Below the pieces are notes generated by a model. The model was not told the DNA's origin. It saw only the letters and a list, made by a program, of their open reading frames with translations, and ran no database searches. From contig CACWZP010000008.1 in assembly GCA_902765395.1 (NCBI GenBank), forward strand, positions 62,001-126,000: a stretch of DNA of 64,000 nucleotides, in the 5' to 3' direction. This DNA comes from an uncultured Eubacteriales bacterium (GTDB lineage: Bacteria > Bacillota > Clostridia > Christensenellales > Aristaeellaceae). This document shows, one piece after another, positions 7,768 to 16,360 of the stretch. The translations under genes and the position numbers were made by a program. Each line of letters begins with the position of its first letter. The stretch's first letter is position 1.

Positions 7768-7880
7768 GGGTCAGGGATCAGGGAGTAGGGAGCAGGAATA
7801 GTGGCTGCCGCGTTTCTCCCTTGCCTCGCCCCCGTGAGGGGGAGAGGTGCCCCGCAGGGGCGGAGAGGGGGAATCCCATT
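7768..7880. repeat. GC-rich hairpin repeat region
   Basis: This stretch before the GNAT gene holds short direct repeats of the type GGGATCAGGGAGTAGGGAGCAGG (7768-7798). They are followed by a compact block of hairpins (CCCCCGTGAGGGGG, GCCCCGCAGGGGC) flanked by CTCCC and GGAGAGGGG. It resembles a dispersed intergenic repeat rather than a terminator, because no T-run follows. Confidence 0.5.
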
Positions 7881-7894
7881 CTCCGGAGGTATAT

Positions 7895-8344
7895 ATGGAC
7901 GCATCCATTCGCATCATCCCCTATGACGAAAAATACCGCGACGACATGATCTTCGTGGTGCTGTCGGCCAAGGACGCCCTGGGTCGGGCGCCCCGGCTGA
8001 ACGAGGACCTGCTGGACGTGCGGGCGAATTACCTGGACCGGGGCGACGGCTTCTTCCTGGCGCTGGATGAGCGCGACCGGGTGGTCGGCTGCGGCGGCTA
8101 CAGCCGCATCTCCGGCGCCGACGAGGCCTTCCTGCACCGGCTGTTCGTGAAGCCGGCGCTCAAGCGCCGGGGCATCGGCTCCGCGCTGCTGCTGGCCTGC
8201 GAAAGCGCCATGCGCGCGGCGGGCGTCCGCGTCTCCCGCGTCCACCTGGGCGAACCCCGTGTACAGTGGTTTGAATCCTGGGCCTTTTACCCGAAGCACG
8301 GCTATGCGGAATATGAGCCCAGATATATGAAGAAGGAACTTTGA
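7895..8344 (+). CDS. GNAT family N-acetyltransferase
   Basis: This 149-residue Gcn5-type acetyltransferase has its acetyl-CoA binding motif at LHRLFVKPALKRRGIGSALL (V-x-x-x-x-R-x-x-G-I-G), after a strand DRVVGCGGYSRI. The C-terminal FESWAFYPKHGYAEYEPRYM has the family's final Tyr-containing strand. The start is the ATG 5 bp after CCGGAGGT; an upstream in-frame start would lie inside the repeat region. It ends 5 bp before recG and is probably co-transcribed with it. The substrate is unknown. Confidence 0.87.
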   Translation: MDASIRIIPYDEKYRDDMIFVVLSAKDALGRAPRLNEDLLDVRANYLDRGDGFFLALDERDRVVGCGGYSRISGADEAFLHRLFVKPALKRRGIGSALLLACESAMRAAGVRVSRVHLGEPRVQWFESWAFYPKHGYAEYEPRYMKKEL

Positions 8345-8349
8345 ACGCC

Positions 8350-10350
8350 ATGGACATTTCCCTTTCCAAGATCAAGGGCATTGGCCCGGCGCGGCTCAAG
8401 GCATTCGAGGCGGCAGGCATCCATACCGTGCGGGAGCTGGTGATGTTCCTGCCCCGGGAGTACCGCGACCTGACCCGGACCGTGCCCCTGTGCGAGCTGA
8501 AGCCCGGGGACACGGCGGCGGTGCGGGTGAAGGTGGCGGGGGAGGTGCACGAGCGCCGCGCCCGGCGGCTGCTGATCACGAAGCTGTACGTTACCGACGG
8601 CACCGAGACCCTGCCCGTGCTGTGGTACAACCAGCCCTGGCTGAAAAAACAGATGGCGCCCGGGCGGGAGCTGCTGCTCTACGGCAAGGCCGAGCACAAG
8701 CAGGGCTACGTCACCCTCGTCAGCCCCGCCATCGAATCCGCCGAGGGCCTGATCCCCGTCTACCGCAACATCGCCGGCATCCCGCCCAAGGCCCTGAAGA
8801 GCAGCGTGGAGGCGGCGCTGAAGATCTGCGAGGGCCAGTGGCCGGACGAGCTGCCGGAGTCGCTGCGCCGCCGCTACGGGCTGTGCGAACGCAATTTCGC
8901 CATGCGCAACGCCCACTTTCCGCTGAACCGCGAGGCGCTGGAGGCCGCCCGCCGGCGCATCGCCTTCGAGGAGCTGCTGCTCTACCAGATCGCGCTGCGC
9001 CTGTTCCGCAGCACGGGGCGCGAGGGCGTGCGCATCGACTTTGACGACGCCGAACTGGAGGCGTTTTGGAGCCGCCTGCCCTTTGAGCCCACGAACGCCC
9101 AGCGGCGGGTGCTTATGGAGGTGGCCGCCGACCTGCGCTCCAGGAAGGCCATGGCCCGCATGGTGCAGGGCGACGTGGGCAGCGGAAAGACCGCCATCGC
9201 CTTCGCCGCCATCGCCCTGGCGCATGCCGGGGGCTGGCAGTCGGCGCTGATGGCCCCCACCGAAGTGCTGGCCCGCCAGCACTATGAGGCCGCGCAGAGG
9301 ATATTGGAGCCCCTGGGCATGAAGGTGGGGCTGCTGGTGGGCAGCCTGACCCCAAAGCAGCACCGCCTGGCCCACGAGGCCATCGCAAGCGGCGAGTGGG
9401 ACGTGGCCATCGGCACCCACGCGCTGATCACCGAGGGCGTGGAGTATCACAGGCTCGGGCTGGTGGTCACCGACGAGCAGCACCGCTTCGGCGTGCGCCA
9501 GCGCACGTCCCTCAGCGAAAAGGGCGACGCGCCCAACGTGCTGGTGATGTCGGCCACGCCCATCCCGCGCACGCTGTCGCTGATCCTCTACGGCGATCTG
9601 GACATCTCCATCGTGAACGAGCTGCCCCCGGGCCGCACGCCCGTGGCCACCCGCATCGTGCCGGAGGCCAGGCGGGAGGATATGTATGACTTCCTGCGTC
9701 GGGAGGTGGCCAAGGGCCGCCAGGTCTACTTCGTCTGCCCGCTGGTGGAGGAGTCCGAGGCGGTGGAGGCGCTGCCGGCGGAGGCGGTCTACGAGGACCT
9801 GCGCACGAACAAGCTGCCGGAGCTGCGCATCGAGCTGGTCCACGGCCGGATGAAGGCCGCCGACAAGGACGCGGCACTGGAGCGCTTCCGCACCGGCGAG
9901 GCGGACGTGCTGGTGTCCACCACGGTGATCGAGGTGGGCGTGAACGTGCCCAACGCCACGGTGATGGTCATCGAAAACGCCGAGCGCTTCGGCCTGGCCC
10001 AGCTGCACCAGCTGCGCGGGCGCGTGGGCCGGGGCACCGAGGAATCCTGGTGCTTTTTGATGGCCGAGCCGAATACCCGGCTGCGGTTCCTCCGCTCCAC
10101 CACCGACGGCTTCAGGATCGCCGAGAAGGACATGGAGCTGCGCGGCCCGGGCGAGCTGTTCGGCACCCGCCAATCCGGCACCCTCACGGCGGGCATCGGC
10201 GCGCTGGCCGGGGACACCGAGCTGTTGAAGCTGACCCACGACGAGGCGAAAGCCCTGATGGCCAGCCCAGACGATGCCGACGCCCGCGCCGTGATCGCCC
10301 TGGCGCAGGAGCGCTTTGCCGACAAGCTGAGGGACGTGGCGGTGAACTGA
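8350..10350 (+). CDS. recG: ATP-dependent DNA helicase RecG
   Basis: This 666-residue branched-DNA helicase remodels stalled replication forks and Holliday junctions. The N-terminal wedge domain begins IKGIGPARLKAFEAAGI and includes the OB-fold around LKPGDTAAVRVKV. Walker A is GDVGSGKTAIAF near residue 273, motif II is VVTDEQHRFG near 373, and motif III is MSATPIPRTL. Helicase C motifs are TTVIEVGVNVPNA and HQLRGRVGRG. The length is normal. The ATG at 8350 is preferred; a TTG at 8341 is an in-frame alternative overlapping the GNAT stop. Confidence 0.97.
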   Translation: MDISLSKIKGIGPARLKAFEAAGIHTVRELVMFLPREYRDLTRTVPLCELKPGDTAAVRVKVAGEVHERRARRLLITKLYVTDGTETLPVLWYNQPWLKKQMAPGRELLLYGKAEHKQGYVTLVSPAIESAEGLIPVYRNIAGIPPKALKSSVEAALKICEGQWPDELPESLRRRYGLCERNFAMRNAHFPLNREALEAARRRIAFEELLLYQIALRLFRSTGREGVRIDFDDAELEAFWSRLPFEPTNAQRRVLMEVAADLRSRKAMARMVQGDVGSGKTAIAFAAIALAHAGGWQSALMAPTEVLARQHYEAAQRILEPLGMKVGLLVGSLTPKQHRLAHEAIASGEWDVAIGTHALITEGVEYHRLGLVVTDEQHRFGVRQRTSLSEKGDAPNVLVMSATPIPRTLSLILYGDLDISIVNELPPGRTPVATRIVPEARREDMYDFLRREVAKGRQVYFVCPLVEESEAVEALPAEAVYEDLRTNKLPELRIELVHGRMKAADKDAALERFRTGEADVLVSTTVIEVGVNVPNATVMVIENAERFGLAQLHQLRGRVGRGTEESWCFLMAEPNTRLRFLRSTTDGFRIAEKDMELRGPGELFGTRQSGTLTAGIGALAGDTELLKLTHDEAKALMASPDDADARAVIALAQERFADKLRDVAVN

Positions 10351-10417
10351 CATCTTCCAGGCCTCCCGCGCTTCGGCCTTGCCGCTTCACAATTCTTGTG
10401 TTTTTGCCTCCGACCAC

Positions 10418-10445
10418 TGGACAAAATAACAAAATATGCTATAAT
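10418..10445 (+). promoter_or_regulatory. Promoter of the secreted-protein gene at 10528
   Basis: TGGACA (10418-10423), 16-bp spacer and TATAAT (10440-10445), about 80 bp before the ATG. Confidence 0.7.
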
Positions 10446-10527
10446 GGTAGCATAAGAAATTGTGCATTGAACAGCGCGAGCTGTTTGATAATAATGGGGC
10501 GCGTCCCCGATACAGGAGGAAAAACCT

Positions 10528-11253
10528 ATGAAGAAGGCATTTGCGGCACTGTTGATCCTGTCCATGCTGCTGGGCGCCGTGGCCGTGGCAGAGGCTGCGG
10601 GGGCGGCTGGCACCTGGTATATGATCGAGATGAACAACGATGGCCAGGTCATCAATCCAGCCGAATTTGGCATGGAAGTGACCCTGACGCTGGCCGAGGA
10701 CGGCACCGCCACCATGGCCGGCATGACCGGCGAGGAAGACAGCGTGGGCACCTGGACGATTGACGGCACGACGGTCACTGTGACCATCGATGGCGATCCC
10801 TTGGACTTTGCCCTGGAGGACGGCAAGCTGACCGCCAGCCAGGACGATATGACCATGATCTTCAGCCAGGAAGCCCCCGATGTGGAGGCCTTTGTGCCCG
10901 GCGAGCCGGTGGAGGCCGCCGTGGAGGATTTCGCCGGCGCGTGGAAGGCCGTGAAGATCGGCATGGATGGCGCCTACTATGACGTGGCCATTCTGAATGC
11001 GGACATCACCGTCACCTTCGAGGACACCACCATCACCCTGGACGGCTTCATGTTCAGCAACCAGAGCCTGTCCCTGGAGTATGCCGACGGTGCGCTGAGC
11101 TTCTCCGGCTCCGCGGGAACCATGGAGATGAGCATCAAGGCCAGCATGCTGGCGGACGGCATGGTCGCGCTGGATCTGGCGGCCAACGGCCAGGCGTTCA
11201 CCTTCTATCTCAGCCGTGCCGAGGAGGCTGCTGAGGAAGCGCCCGCGGCCTGA
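10528..11253 (+). CDS. Secreted two-domain lipocalin-like protein
   Basis: The 241-residue protein has a clear signal peptide (MKKAFAALLILSMLLGAVAV, cleavage probably after AEA, about residue 23). Two similar beta-rich domains follow, one starting GTWYMIEMNNDG (about 27-125) and one starting GAWKAVKIGMDG (about 140-235). Each has the W-x-x-x-x-x-x-x-G opening and alternating Thr/Val strands of lipocalin-like beta barrels. AGGAGG precedes the ATG. The next gene encodes a paralogue with the same two domains, so this is a duplicated pair. The ligand is unknown. Confidence 0.8.
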   Translation: MKKAFAALLILSMLLGAVAVAEAAGAAGTWYMIEMNNDGQVINPAEFGMEVTLTLAEDGTATMAGMTGEEDSVGTWTIDGTTVTVTIDGDPLDFALEDGKLTASQDDMTMIFSQEAPDVEAFVPGEPVEAAVEDFAGAWKAVKIGMDGAYYDVAILNADITVTFEDTTITLDGFMFSNQSLSLEYADGALSFSGSAGTMEMSIKASMLADGMVALDLAANGQAFTFYLSRAEEAAEEAPAA

Positions 11254-11272
11254 TCGACCGATTTGGATCTGG

Positions 11273-11306
11273 ACGCCGCGCGGGTCATCGGCCTGCGCGG
11301 CGTTTT
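11273..11306 (+). terminator. Terminator after the first lipocalin-like gene
   Basis: Perfect 9-bp stem ACGCCGCGC (11273-11281) / GCGCGGCGT (11295-11303), followed by a short T-rich tail. Confidence 0.8.
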
Positions 11307-11321
11307 CGTGCCCAAAAACAC

Positions 11322-11350
11322 TTGACTACCGGCGCGAAATCTGGTTAAAT
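11322..11350 (+). promoter_or_regulatory. Promoter of the gene at 11388
   Basis: TTGACT (11322-11327), 17-bp spacer, TTAAAT (11345-11350), about 40 bp before the ATG. The paralogous pair therefore has separate promoters. Confidence 0.7.
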
Positions 11351-11387
11351 ATATGGAGAGAACAACCTCGATTGGGAGGACAAATCC

Positions 11388-12245
11388 ATGAAAAAGCTAT
11401 TTGCCGCGCTGCTGGCGCTGGCGATGTTGATGACGGCCTGCGCGCTGGCCGAGGAGACGACGGCCGTGCCGGAACCGGTCACGCCGGAGCCCACCCCCAC
11501 GCCCGTGCCCACGCCCACCCCCAGTCCGACGCCCACCCCCACGCCCTCGCCGACCCCGACGCCGGACCCGGTGGAGGTGGCCCGGCAGGAGCTGATCGCC
11601 AAGGTGACGGGCACCTGGTACCTGAACGAGATGCTCATGGATGACGTGAGCTATCCGCCGGAGACCTTCGGCCTGGAGATGACCCTGACGCTTTCGGACG
11701 GGGCGGCGGCCGCCGCCGACTACGGCGAGGACCGCATGAACCGCAAGGGCGACTGGGACGTGCAGGGCGAGCGCATCATCGTCACCATCGACGGCGTCAC
11801 CCGCTTCTTCCTGCTCCAAGAGGACGACACCCTGACCTGCGACGTGGAGGGCGGCAGCATGGTGCTGGGCCGCGAGCGGGTCACGGCTCAGACCTTTGAG
11901 CCCGCCGAGGCCGTCGACGCCGAGCAGGATCAGTTCATCGGCCAGTGGCGCGCCACCATGATCGGCGTGAACGACACCTACTACGACACCGAGCTGTTCG
12001 GCCAAGTGATCACCGCCGACATCCGCGACACTACCATCTCCCTCAGCGGCTACGTGTTCAACGGCATATCCGCCCAGGTGGAGTACGCGGACGGCGCTCT
12101 GCGCTTCACCGGTGCGGACGACGAGGGCGGCATGTTCGACACCGTCACCGCCCGGCTGCTTGCGGACGACACGATGAGCGTGACGCTGACGGCGGGAACG
12201 GCTGGCAGCTTTACGCTGATCATGGCCCGCGTGGACGCGATGTAA
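11388..12245 (+). CDS. Secreted lipocalin-like paralogue with Pro-Thr linker
   Basis: The 285-residue protein starts with a signal peptide (MKKLFAALLALAMLMTACALA). It could be cut after ALA, or be a lipoprotein through the Cys in MTAC, an imperfect lipobox. A linker of about 30 residues made almost only of Thr-Pro follows (residues 28-60). Two domains then match those of the upstream protein (GTWYLNEMLMDD and GQWRATMIGVND), with identical spacing of the WxxxxxG openings. The linker should hold the domains away from the membrane or wall. A perfect terminator follows. The function is unknown. Confidence 0.8.
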   Translation: MKKLFAALLALAMLMTACALAEETTAVPEPVTPEPTPTPVPTPTPSPTPTPTPSPTPTPDPVEVARQELIAKVTGTWYLNEMLMDDVSYPPETFGLEMTLTLSDGAAAAADYGEDRMNRKGDWDVQGERIIVTIDGVTRFFLLQEDDTLTCDVEGGSMVLGRERVTAQTFEPAEAVDAEQDQFIGQWRATMIGVNDTYYDTELFGQVITADIRDTTISLSGYVFNGISAQVEYADGALRFTGADDEGGMFDTVTARLLADDTMSVTLTAGTAGSFTLIMARVDAM

Positions 12246-12260
12246 TCCCTAAAATCATAC

Positions 12261-12299
12261 AAAATGGCGGCGGGAACCATCCCGCCGCCATTTTTTCAC
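12261..12299 (+). terminator. Strong terminator after the second lipocalin-like gene
   Basis: A perfect 15-bp stem (12261-12275 with 12280-12294, ending GGCGGGA/TCCCGCC) with an ACCA loop and T-runs TTTTTT and TTTTTTT. Confidence 0.95.
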
Positions 12300-12423
12300 T
12301 TTTTTTGGATTCGCTGACAGTCGACAATTTCCAGTGTAATCCGCGCCGCTCGGGTCAAAATAGTGTCAGACTGAACGGCGGGCGCCGGAAGGTCGAAAAT
12401 GAATCTGAAAGGAGTCTTTCAAA

Positions 12424-12696
12424 ATGGCGAACTATTCCAACAACAACCAGATCAACGTTCCCGAAGCGCGCGAGGCGATGCGCAACATGAAGCACGAGGT
12501 GGCCAACGAGCTGGGCATCACCCTGAACCAGGGCTACAACGGCAACATCTCCGCCAAGGATGCCGGCCACATCGGCGGCAACATGGTCAAGAACATGTTG
12601 CCCGTACGAACCACCCGTCACACCCTCCGGCGGGAAAACCGTTTCATAGGAAGAAAGCTTGCGACAGTAGAGTACCGGGCGAGGCTGGTGGTTTAA
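12424..12696 (+). CDS. Alpha/beta-type small acid-soluble spore protein with an abnormal tail
   Basis: Residues 1-59 are a typical alpha/beta SASP, which coats and protects spore DNA. The N-terminal helix is VPEAREAMRNMKHEVANELGI, with the GPR protease site region EVANELG. The C-terminal block is GHIGGNMVKNML. From residue 60 the sequence changes to an Arg-rich stretch of 31 residues (starting PVRTTRHTLRREN) that does not fit the family, which normally ends about 10 residues after this block. GAAAGGAG precedes the ATG. The tail probably comes from an insertion or rearrangement at about 12600. The spore-protein part is convincing; whether the full product is made is uncertain. Confidence 0.75.
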   Translation: MANYSNNNQINVPEAREAMRNMKHEVANELGITLNQGYNGNISAKDAGHIGGNMVKNMLPVRTTRHTLRRENRFIGRKLATVEYRARLVV

Positions 12697-12706
12697 ATCC
12701 ACAGGC

Positions 12707-14533
12707 TCAGAACCCCAGGAACTGCCTCCAGAACGCCTCAGAGGTGATCTCGTCGTGGCGGTCACGCCATTCGTCGGCGACGCGGTCGAAGCCCTTGTCG
12801 ATGGCCCTGAGGGTCTTGAACAGATGGCGGGCGACGCGGAATGCCTCGCGGTAGCTGCGCCGGGCGACGAGAGCCATGTGCGTGTCCACGTCGTATTTCA
12901 CGACGGTTCCGGCGCGGTAGAAGTATTGCATGTGAGGCCAGAACTTTTCCACGACGACCACCTTGCGCTTGGCGGGAAACACCCAGCCATTTACCGTGAT
13001 CAACCGCAGGAAACTCTCGATCGGGTTTTTGTGGAGGATTTTGTTCATGATGATGTCTTGCGGATCAAAGGGCACAGGCACTTGATCAGCGGGTATGGCA
13101 GGCTCCAATGCGGCCAGCAGTTCCTTGTTCAGGGCTGCCGGGTCCTGGCTGGTGAGCCAGTCCACGCCCTTGAGAAAGTCCTCGATGCCCCGAAGGGTCA
13201 TATGCGCCCTTCCGTAGGTGAAAGTAAAGACCATGTGGGCACAATCCCTGAACAGTGTGAATTTCAGCCGTTTCGCGTTGAATTCCTTCGGGTAATACAG
13301 CAGTTCCATAATGGTGGAGTTACGGTAGTTATAGTAATAGCGGGCGTCGGTCTCCTTGTGTTTCAGCGGATCGTGCCAGCAGCAGACGCCGTTCAGGCAG
13401 ATCTTGGGAACGTCCCCGCAGCGCAGGCTGAACTCAATGTCATCGTACTGCACGAAGAAGGGCATGGAGAATTGCTTTTGCTTGAGCAGCGGCACCGGGA
13501 TGCAGCAATACCACCAGCCGTAGTAGTCAACGGGGATATCCGTTTCCCCCAGCAGTATGTACTTGAGATCGAGGAGGTTCCAATCTTCCCTGTCGTTCTC
13601 GATGCACTTCAGCGAAAAGAGTTCTCCCGCTGCATACAGCAGGTGACGATGATCCGCATTCAACATCGCTCCGCCAAGCAGATTGATTGCGTATTCCGGC
13701 TTGATCAGAGACAGAAAGGCGTGGTGGCGCTCCAGCGCCCAGGCGTTAAAGGAAATATCATCGTCCATCAGGATGACGTGTGTTGCCTGGTAGTTATCGT
13801 CGTGGATTGCCTCGATGGCGGCGCGGCTGAACCCGCCCGAGCCACCGCTGTTCTTGTTGGGATAGATCGTTACCGGCATGCCCTCGAATCGATGGATGTC
13901 CAGTGTCTGTCCATTGTCGGCAATGTAGACGCGCACATGCCCGTTCAGCGGGGAGCTTGGAACGTCAAAGATATTCCGCTTGAGCATGTCCATGTTAGCT
14001 GCGACGTATTTTTCCCGATTGTAGGTGCAGATCGCCAGCGCCAGATTGACCGTCTCCGGCTTAGCGCCGCCCGACGGTGTACAATAGGCGGCATTGCGCA
14101 GGGACGCGCCGCCTGACAGCGGCCTGACGAGAAAGCTCAGCCCTACAGCACCTTCGCAGTCGGGATAGTCCAGCGCCACCGCGGTGTATTCATCAAAATG
14201 AAAGCGCTCAGTGCGTACTGCCGTTGTGATTGCTTCAAACTCCGGTTGCTCCGATATGGCGGGCAGGGCGATGAGTTCGCCCTCCAGGTCATGGCGCAGC
14301 AGCGATATCTCCGCTTCGCCCTTCAATTCCAGCGACAAGGAGACGCCTTCCAGGCGGGTATGCTTTTTCCATTTGCACAGCGAAAAGACGTTGAAATAGG
14401 TATCAAAGCGAATGGAATGGCCCGAGAGATGGAAAGCCGCGGACTTCGGCTCCAGCTCGACGCTGCCTTCCGAGCGATAGAACAACTCCCGATCTTCGAT
14501 CCGATCCGGCCAGGCGATGCGCTGCAGTATCAT
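12707..14533 (-). CDS. GlfT2-like family 2 glycosyltransferase
   Basis: This 608-residue glycosyltransferase resembles the galactofuranosyltransferase GlfT2 that builds mycobacterial galactan. Residues 1-140 form a beta-rich N-terminal domain with the signature FDTYFNVFSLCKWKKHT. The GT-A domain starts near 165 (LAICTYNRE), with FEGMPVTIYPNKNSGGSGGFSR, a metal-binding DDD (ILMDDDISF) and later WWYCCIPV and the CCWHDPLKHKE acceptor region. It ends only 10 bp from the spore-protein gene, which converges on it. It is the distal gene of a minus-strand unit with its paralogue and an ABC exporter. The actual sugar may not be galactofuranose, as no UDP-galactopyranose mutase is in the window. Confidence 0.87.
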   Translation of the reverse strand: MILQRIAWPDRIEDRELFYRSEGSVELEPKSAAFHLSGHSIRFDTYFNVFSLCKWKKHTRLEGVSLSLELKGEAEISLLRHDLEGELIALPAISEQPEFEAITTAVRTERFHFDEYTAVALDYPDCEGAVGLSFLVRPLSGGASLRNAAYCTPSGGAKPETVNLALAICTYNREKYVAANMDMLKRNIFDVPSSPLNGHVRVYIADNGQTLDIHRFEGMPVTIYPNKNSGGSGGFSRAAIEAIHDDNYQATHVILMDDDISFNAWALERHHAFLSLIKPEYAINLLGGAMLNADHRHLLYAAGELFSLKCIENDREDWNLLDLKYILLGETDIPVDYYGWWYCCIPVPLLKQKQFSMPFFVQYDDIEFSLRCGDVPKICLNGVCCWHDPLKHKETDARYYYNYRNSTIMELLYYPKEFNAKRLKFTLFRDCAHMVFTFTYGRAHMTLRGIEDFLKGVDWLTSQDPAALNKELLAALEPAIPADQVPVPFDPQDIIMNKILHKNPIESFLRLITVNGWVFPAKRKVVVVEKFWPHMQYFYRAGTVVKYDVDTHMALVARRSYREAFRVARHLFKTLRAIDKGFDRVADEWRDRHDEITSEAFWRQFLGF

Positions 14534-14563
14534 GAGGGACTCCTTTCGTCGCGCCTGTTTGGC

Positions 14564-16360
14564 TTACAGGCCAAGGTATTCGTTCCAGAAAGAGCGGGAG
14601 GTCAGGATAGGCTCAGCCTGCCGCCAGATTTCCCTTAAGGCGCCATAGCGCCGTATCAGTCGCCAGGTGCGAAGGGTGATTCTTCCCAGGGCGGAGAGCG
14701 ATTTTTTGATGCTTCGGCGCGTTACAAAGCCCGTGTGGTTCATTTCGTCATAGTTCAGGACCGCGCTGCGTCGATAGAAGTTGTGCGGCCAGCTGTTGCC
14801 TATATTGACGATGTTGATGCCCTTGGCGGGCAGAAACAGGCCGTTGAGAAGGACGATGCGCAGGTTATTCAGCAAGCTGTCCTTCCTCTGGAGGGTTTTG
14901 ACGTAGACACCCTCTTGGAAGGGAATGTCCAGCTGCTCCACCGGAAGCAGTTGATCCCGCATCGCCTGAACCTGGGCATGCAGCGATTCCGGGTCGGCCA
15001 TGATCAGCCAGTCCGGCCCCTTCATGAAGTCGTCGATACCCTTGATCACCAGCTCGCAGTTGTTGTATCGATATCGTATGACATCACTGAAAACATGCCG
15101 AAATGAATCAAGAGCAACCCGCCAGGCGCTGAGTTGCGGCTTGCGCAGGGCATAGAAGACCAGTATGTTTCGCGCTTCATAGTACGCCATGCTGGCGATG
15201 TATCGATTGTCGAAGGACTCATGCCACAGGCATATGCCGTTCAGCGTGATGATTTCGCTGCCGGTGCGCAGACCGAACTCCACATCGTCGAAATGAACGA
15301 ACATTGGCAGCGGCAGGCTGTCGTTGTTGATCCATTGAATCGGGATGCAGCTGTACCACCAGCCACTGTAATGGATCGTTTCCTCTTTCTCGTTGTTCAG
15401 CACACTGGATACACTGTTCAGGTTCAGGTTGTGCTTGCACGGCCTGAGGACATAGTTGTTTGCCACCGCGCCGGATTCATACTGTACGTGCCGCTCATCC
15501 AACCGTATCAGCCCGCCAGCGATGGTCCAGTCAGCGTACTCCGGTTTCAGCAGACGCAGGAATCGGTAGGTGCGCAGGATGGCGTCCGAATTGATCAGGA
15601 CGTCGTCGTCCATCATCAACACATGGGAGAAGGACTTGTGTGCTTCGATGATCTCGATCATACCGCGGGCAAAGCCGCCCGAGCCGCCCACATTTTTGTT
15701 CGGGAAAATGTGGATGCCGTGCGTCGAAAGTCGTGAGATGTCCAGCGTCTGTCCGTTATCGGAGATGAATACCTCAAGATGGCTGAACAGCGGGCTCTCG
15801 GGATTTTCGATGAGGCCGCGGCGCAGCTTGTCGAGGTTCTTCTCAAGGTAGATCTCCCGCTTGTAGGTGCAGATGTCCAGCGCGATGTCCACCGGGTTCA
15901 ATTCGTCCTCGTCAACCTCGGTCACATATTGCCCGCCGTGGAAGGCGCAATCCTCGCTCAGCGCGTACAGCGCGCAGGCATAGATGCCACGCGGAGAAAG
16001 GTCTTCCGGGAAAGCGATCTCAAAAGCAGAGCCCTTCCCGCCGCTGCAGACCTGCTCGGCCACGATGGTGCGGGTACATTCGTCCTTCAGCAGCTGCCAA
16101 TGGATCAGCTCCACGCGAAACTCGCCGGATAACTTGAGCCGCAGTCTCAGATTGCCCAGAGAAGTGTATTTCATCCACTTGCCGATGGAGAAGCCGTTGA
16201 AATAGGTGTCCGTCGAGAGGGTACACCACTGCGGCACGCGGACACAGTCCGCCCCGGGATCGACGTAGGCGTGCTTATGCCCCTTGTCGGTGCGGAAATA
16301 CATCTCGAACGACGGACATGTCTCCAGATCGGGGAAGAGGATATCCTGTAAAACCATCAT
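14564..16360 (-). CDS. GlfT2-like family 2 glycosyltransferase (paralogue)
   Basis: This 598-residue paralogue of the next gene has the same layout: N-terminal domain with TDTYFNGFSIGKWMKYT, GT-A domain from DICTYKRE, HIFPNKNVGGSGGFARG, the DDD metal site (VLMMDDDVLIN), YSGWWYSCIPIQW and a C-terminal ICLWHESFDNRY region. The start is set at 16360, where ATG overlaps the TGA of the upstream ATPase gene (ATGA); an in-frame ATG 7 codons upstream is less likely. Two adjacent members suggest that one starts and one extends a polymer, or that they alternate linkages, as GlfT1 and GlfT2 do. This role is inferred. Confidence 0.87.
   Translation of the reverse strand: MMVLQDILFPDLETCPSFEMYFRTDKGHKHAYVDPGADCVRVPQWCTLSTDTYFNGFSIGKWMKYTSLGNLRLRLKLSGEFRVELIHWQLLKDECTRTIVAEQVCSGGKGSAFEIAFPEDLSPRGIYACALYALSEDCAFHGGQYVTEVDEDELNPVDIALDICTYKREIYLEKNLDKLRRGLIENPESPLFSHLEVFISDNGQTLDISRLSTHGIHIFPNKNVGGSGGFARGMIEIIEAHKSFSHVLMMDDDVLINSDAILRTYRFLRLLKPEYADWTIAGGLIRLDERHVQYESGAVANNYVLRPCKHNLNLNSVSSVLNNEKEETIHYSGWWYSCIPIQWINNDSLPLPMFVHFDDVEFGLRTGSEIITLNGICLWHESFDNRYIASMAYYEARNILVFYALRKPQLSAWRVALDSFRHVFSDVIRYRYNNCELVIKGIDDFMKGPDWLIMADPESLHAQVQAMRDQLLPVEQLDIPFQEGVYVKTLQRKDSLLNNLRIVLLNGLFLPAKGINIVNIGNSWPHNFYRRSAVLNYDEMNHTGFVTRRSIKKSLSALGRITLRTWRLIRRYGALREIWRQAEPILTSRSFWNEYLGL

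Noticed and set aside
11490-11580. Tandem repeat of ACCCCCACGCC type as a regulatory or CRISPR repeat
   Set aside because: It encodes the Thr-Pro linker of the secreted protein and is fully explained as coding sequence.
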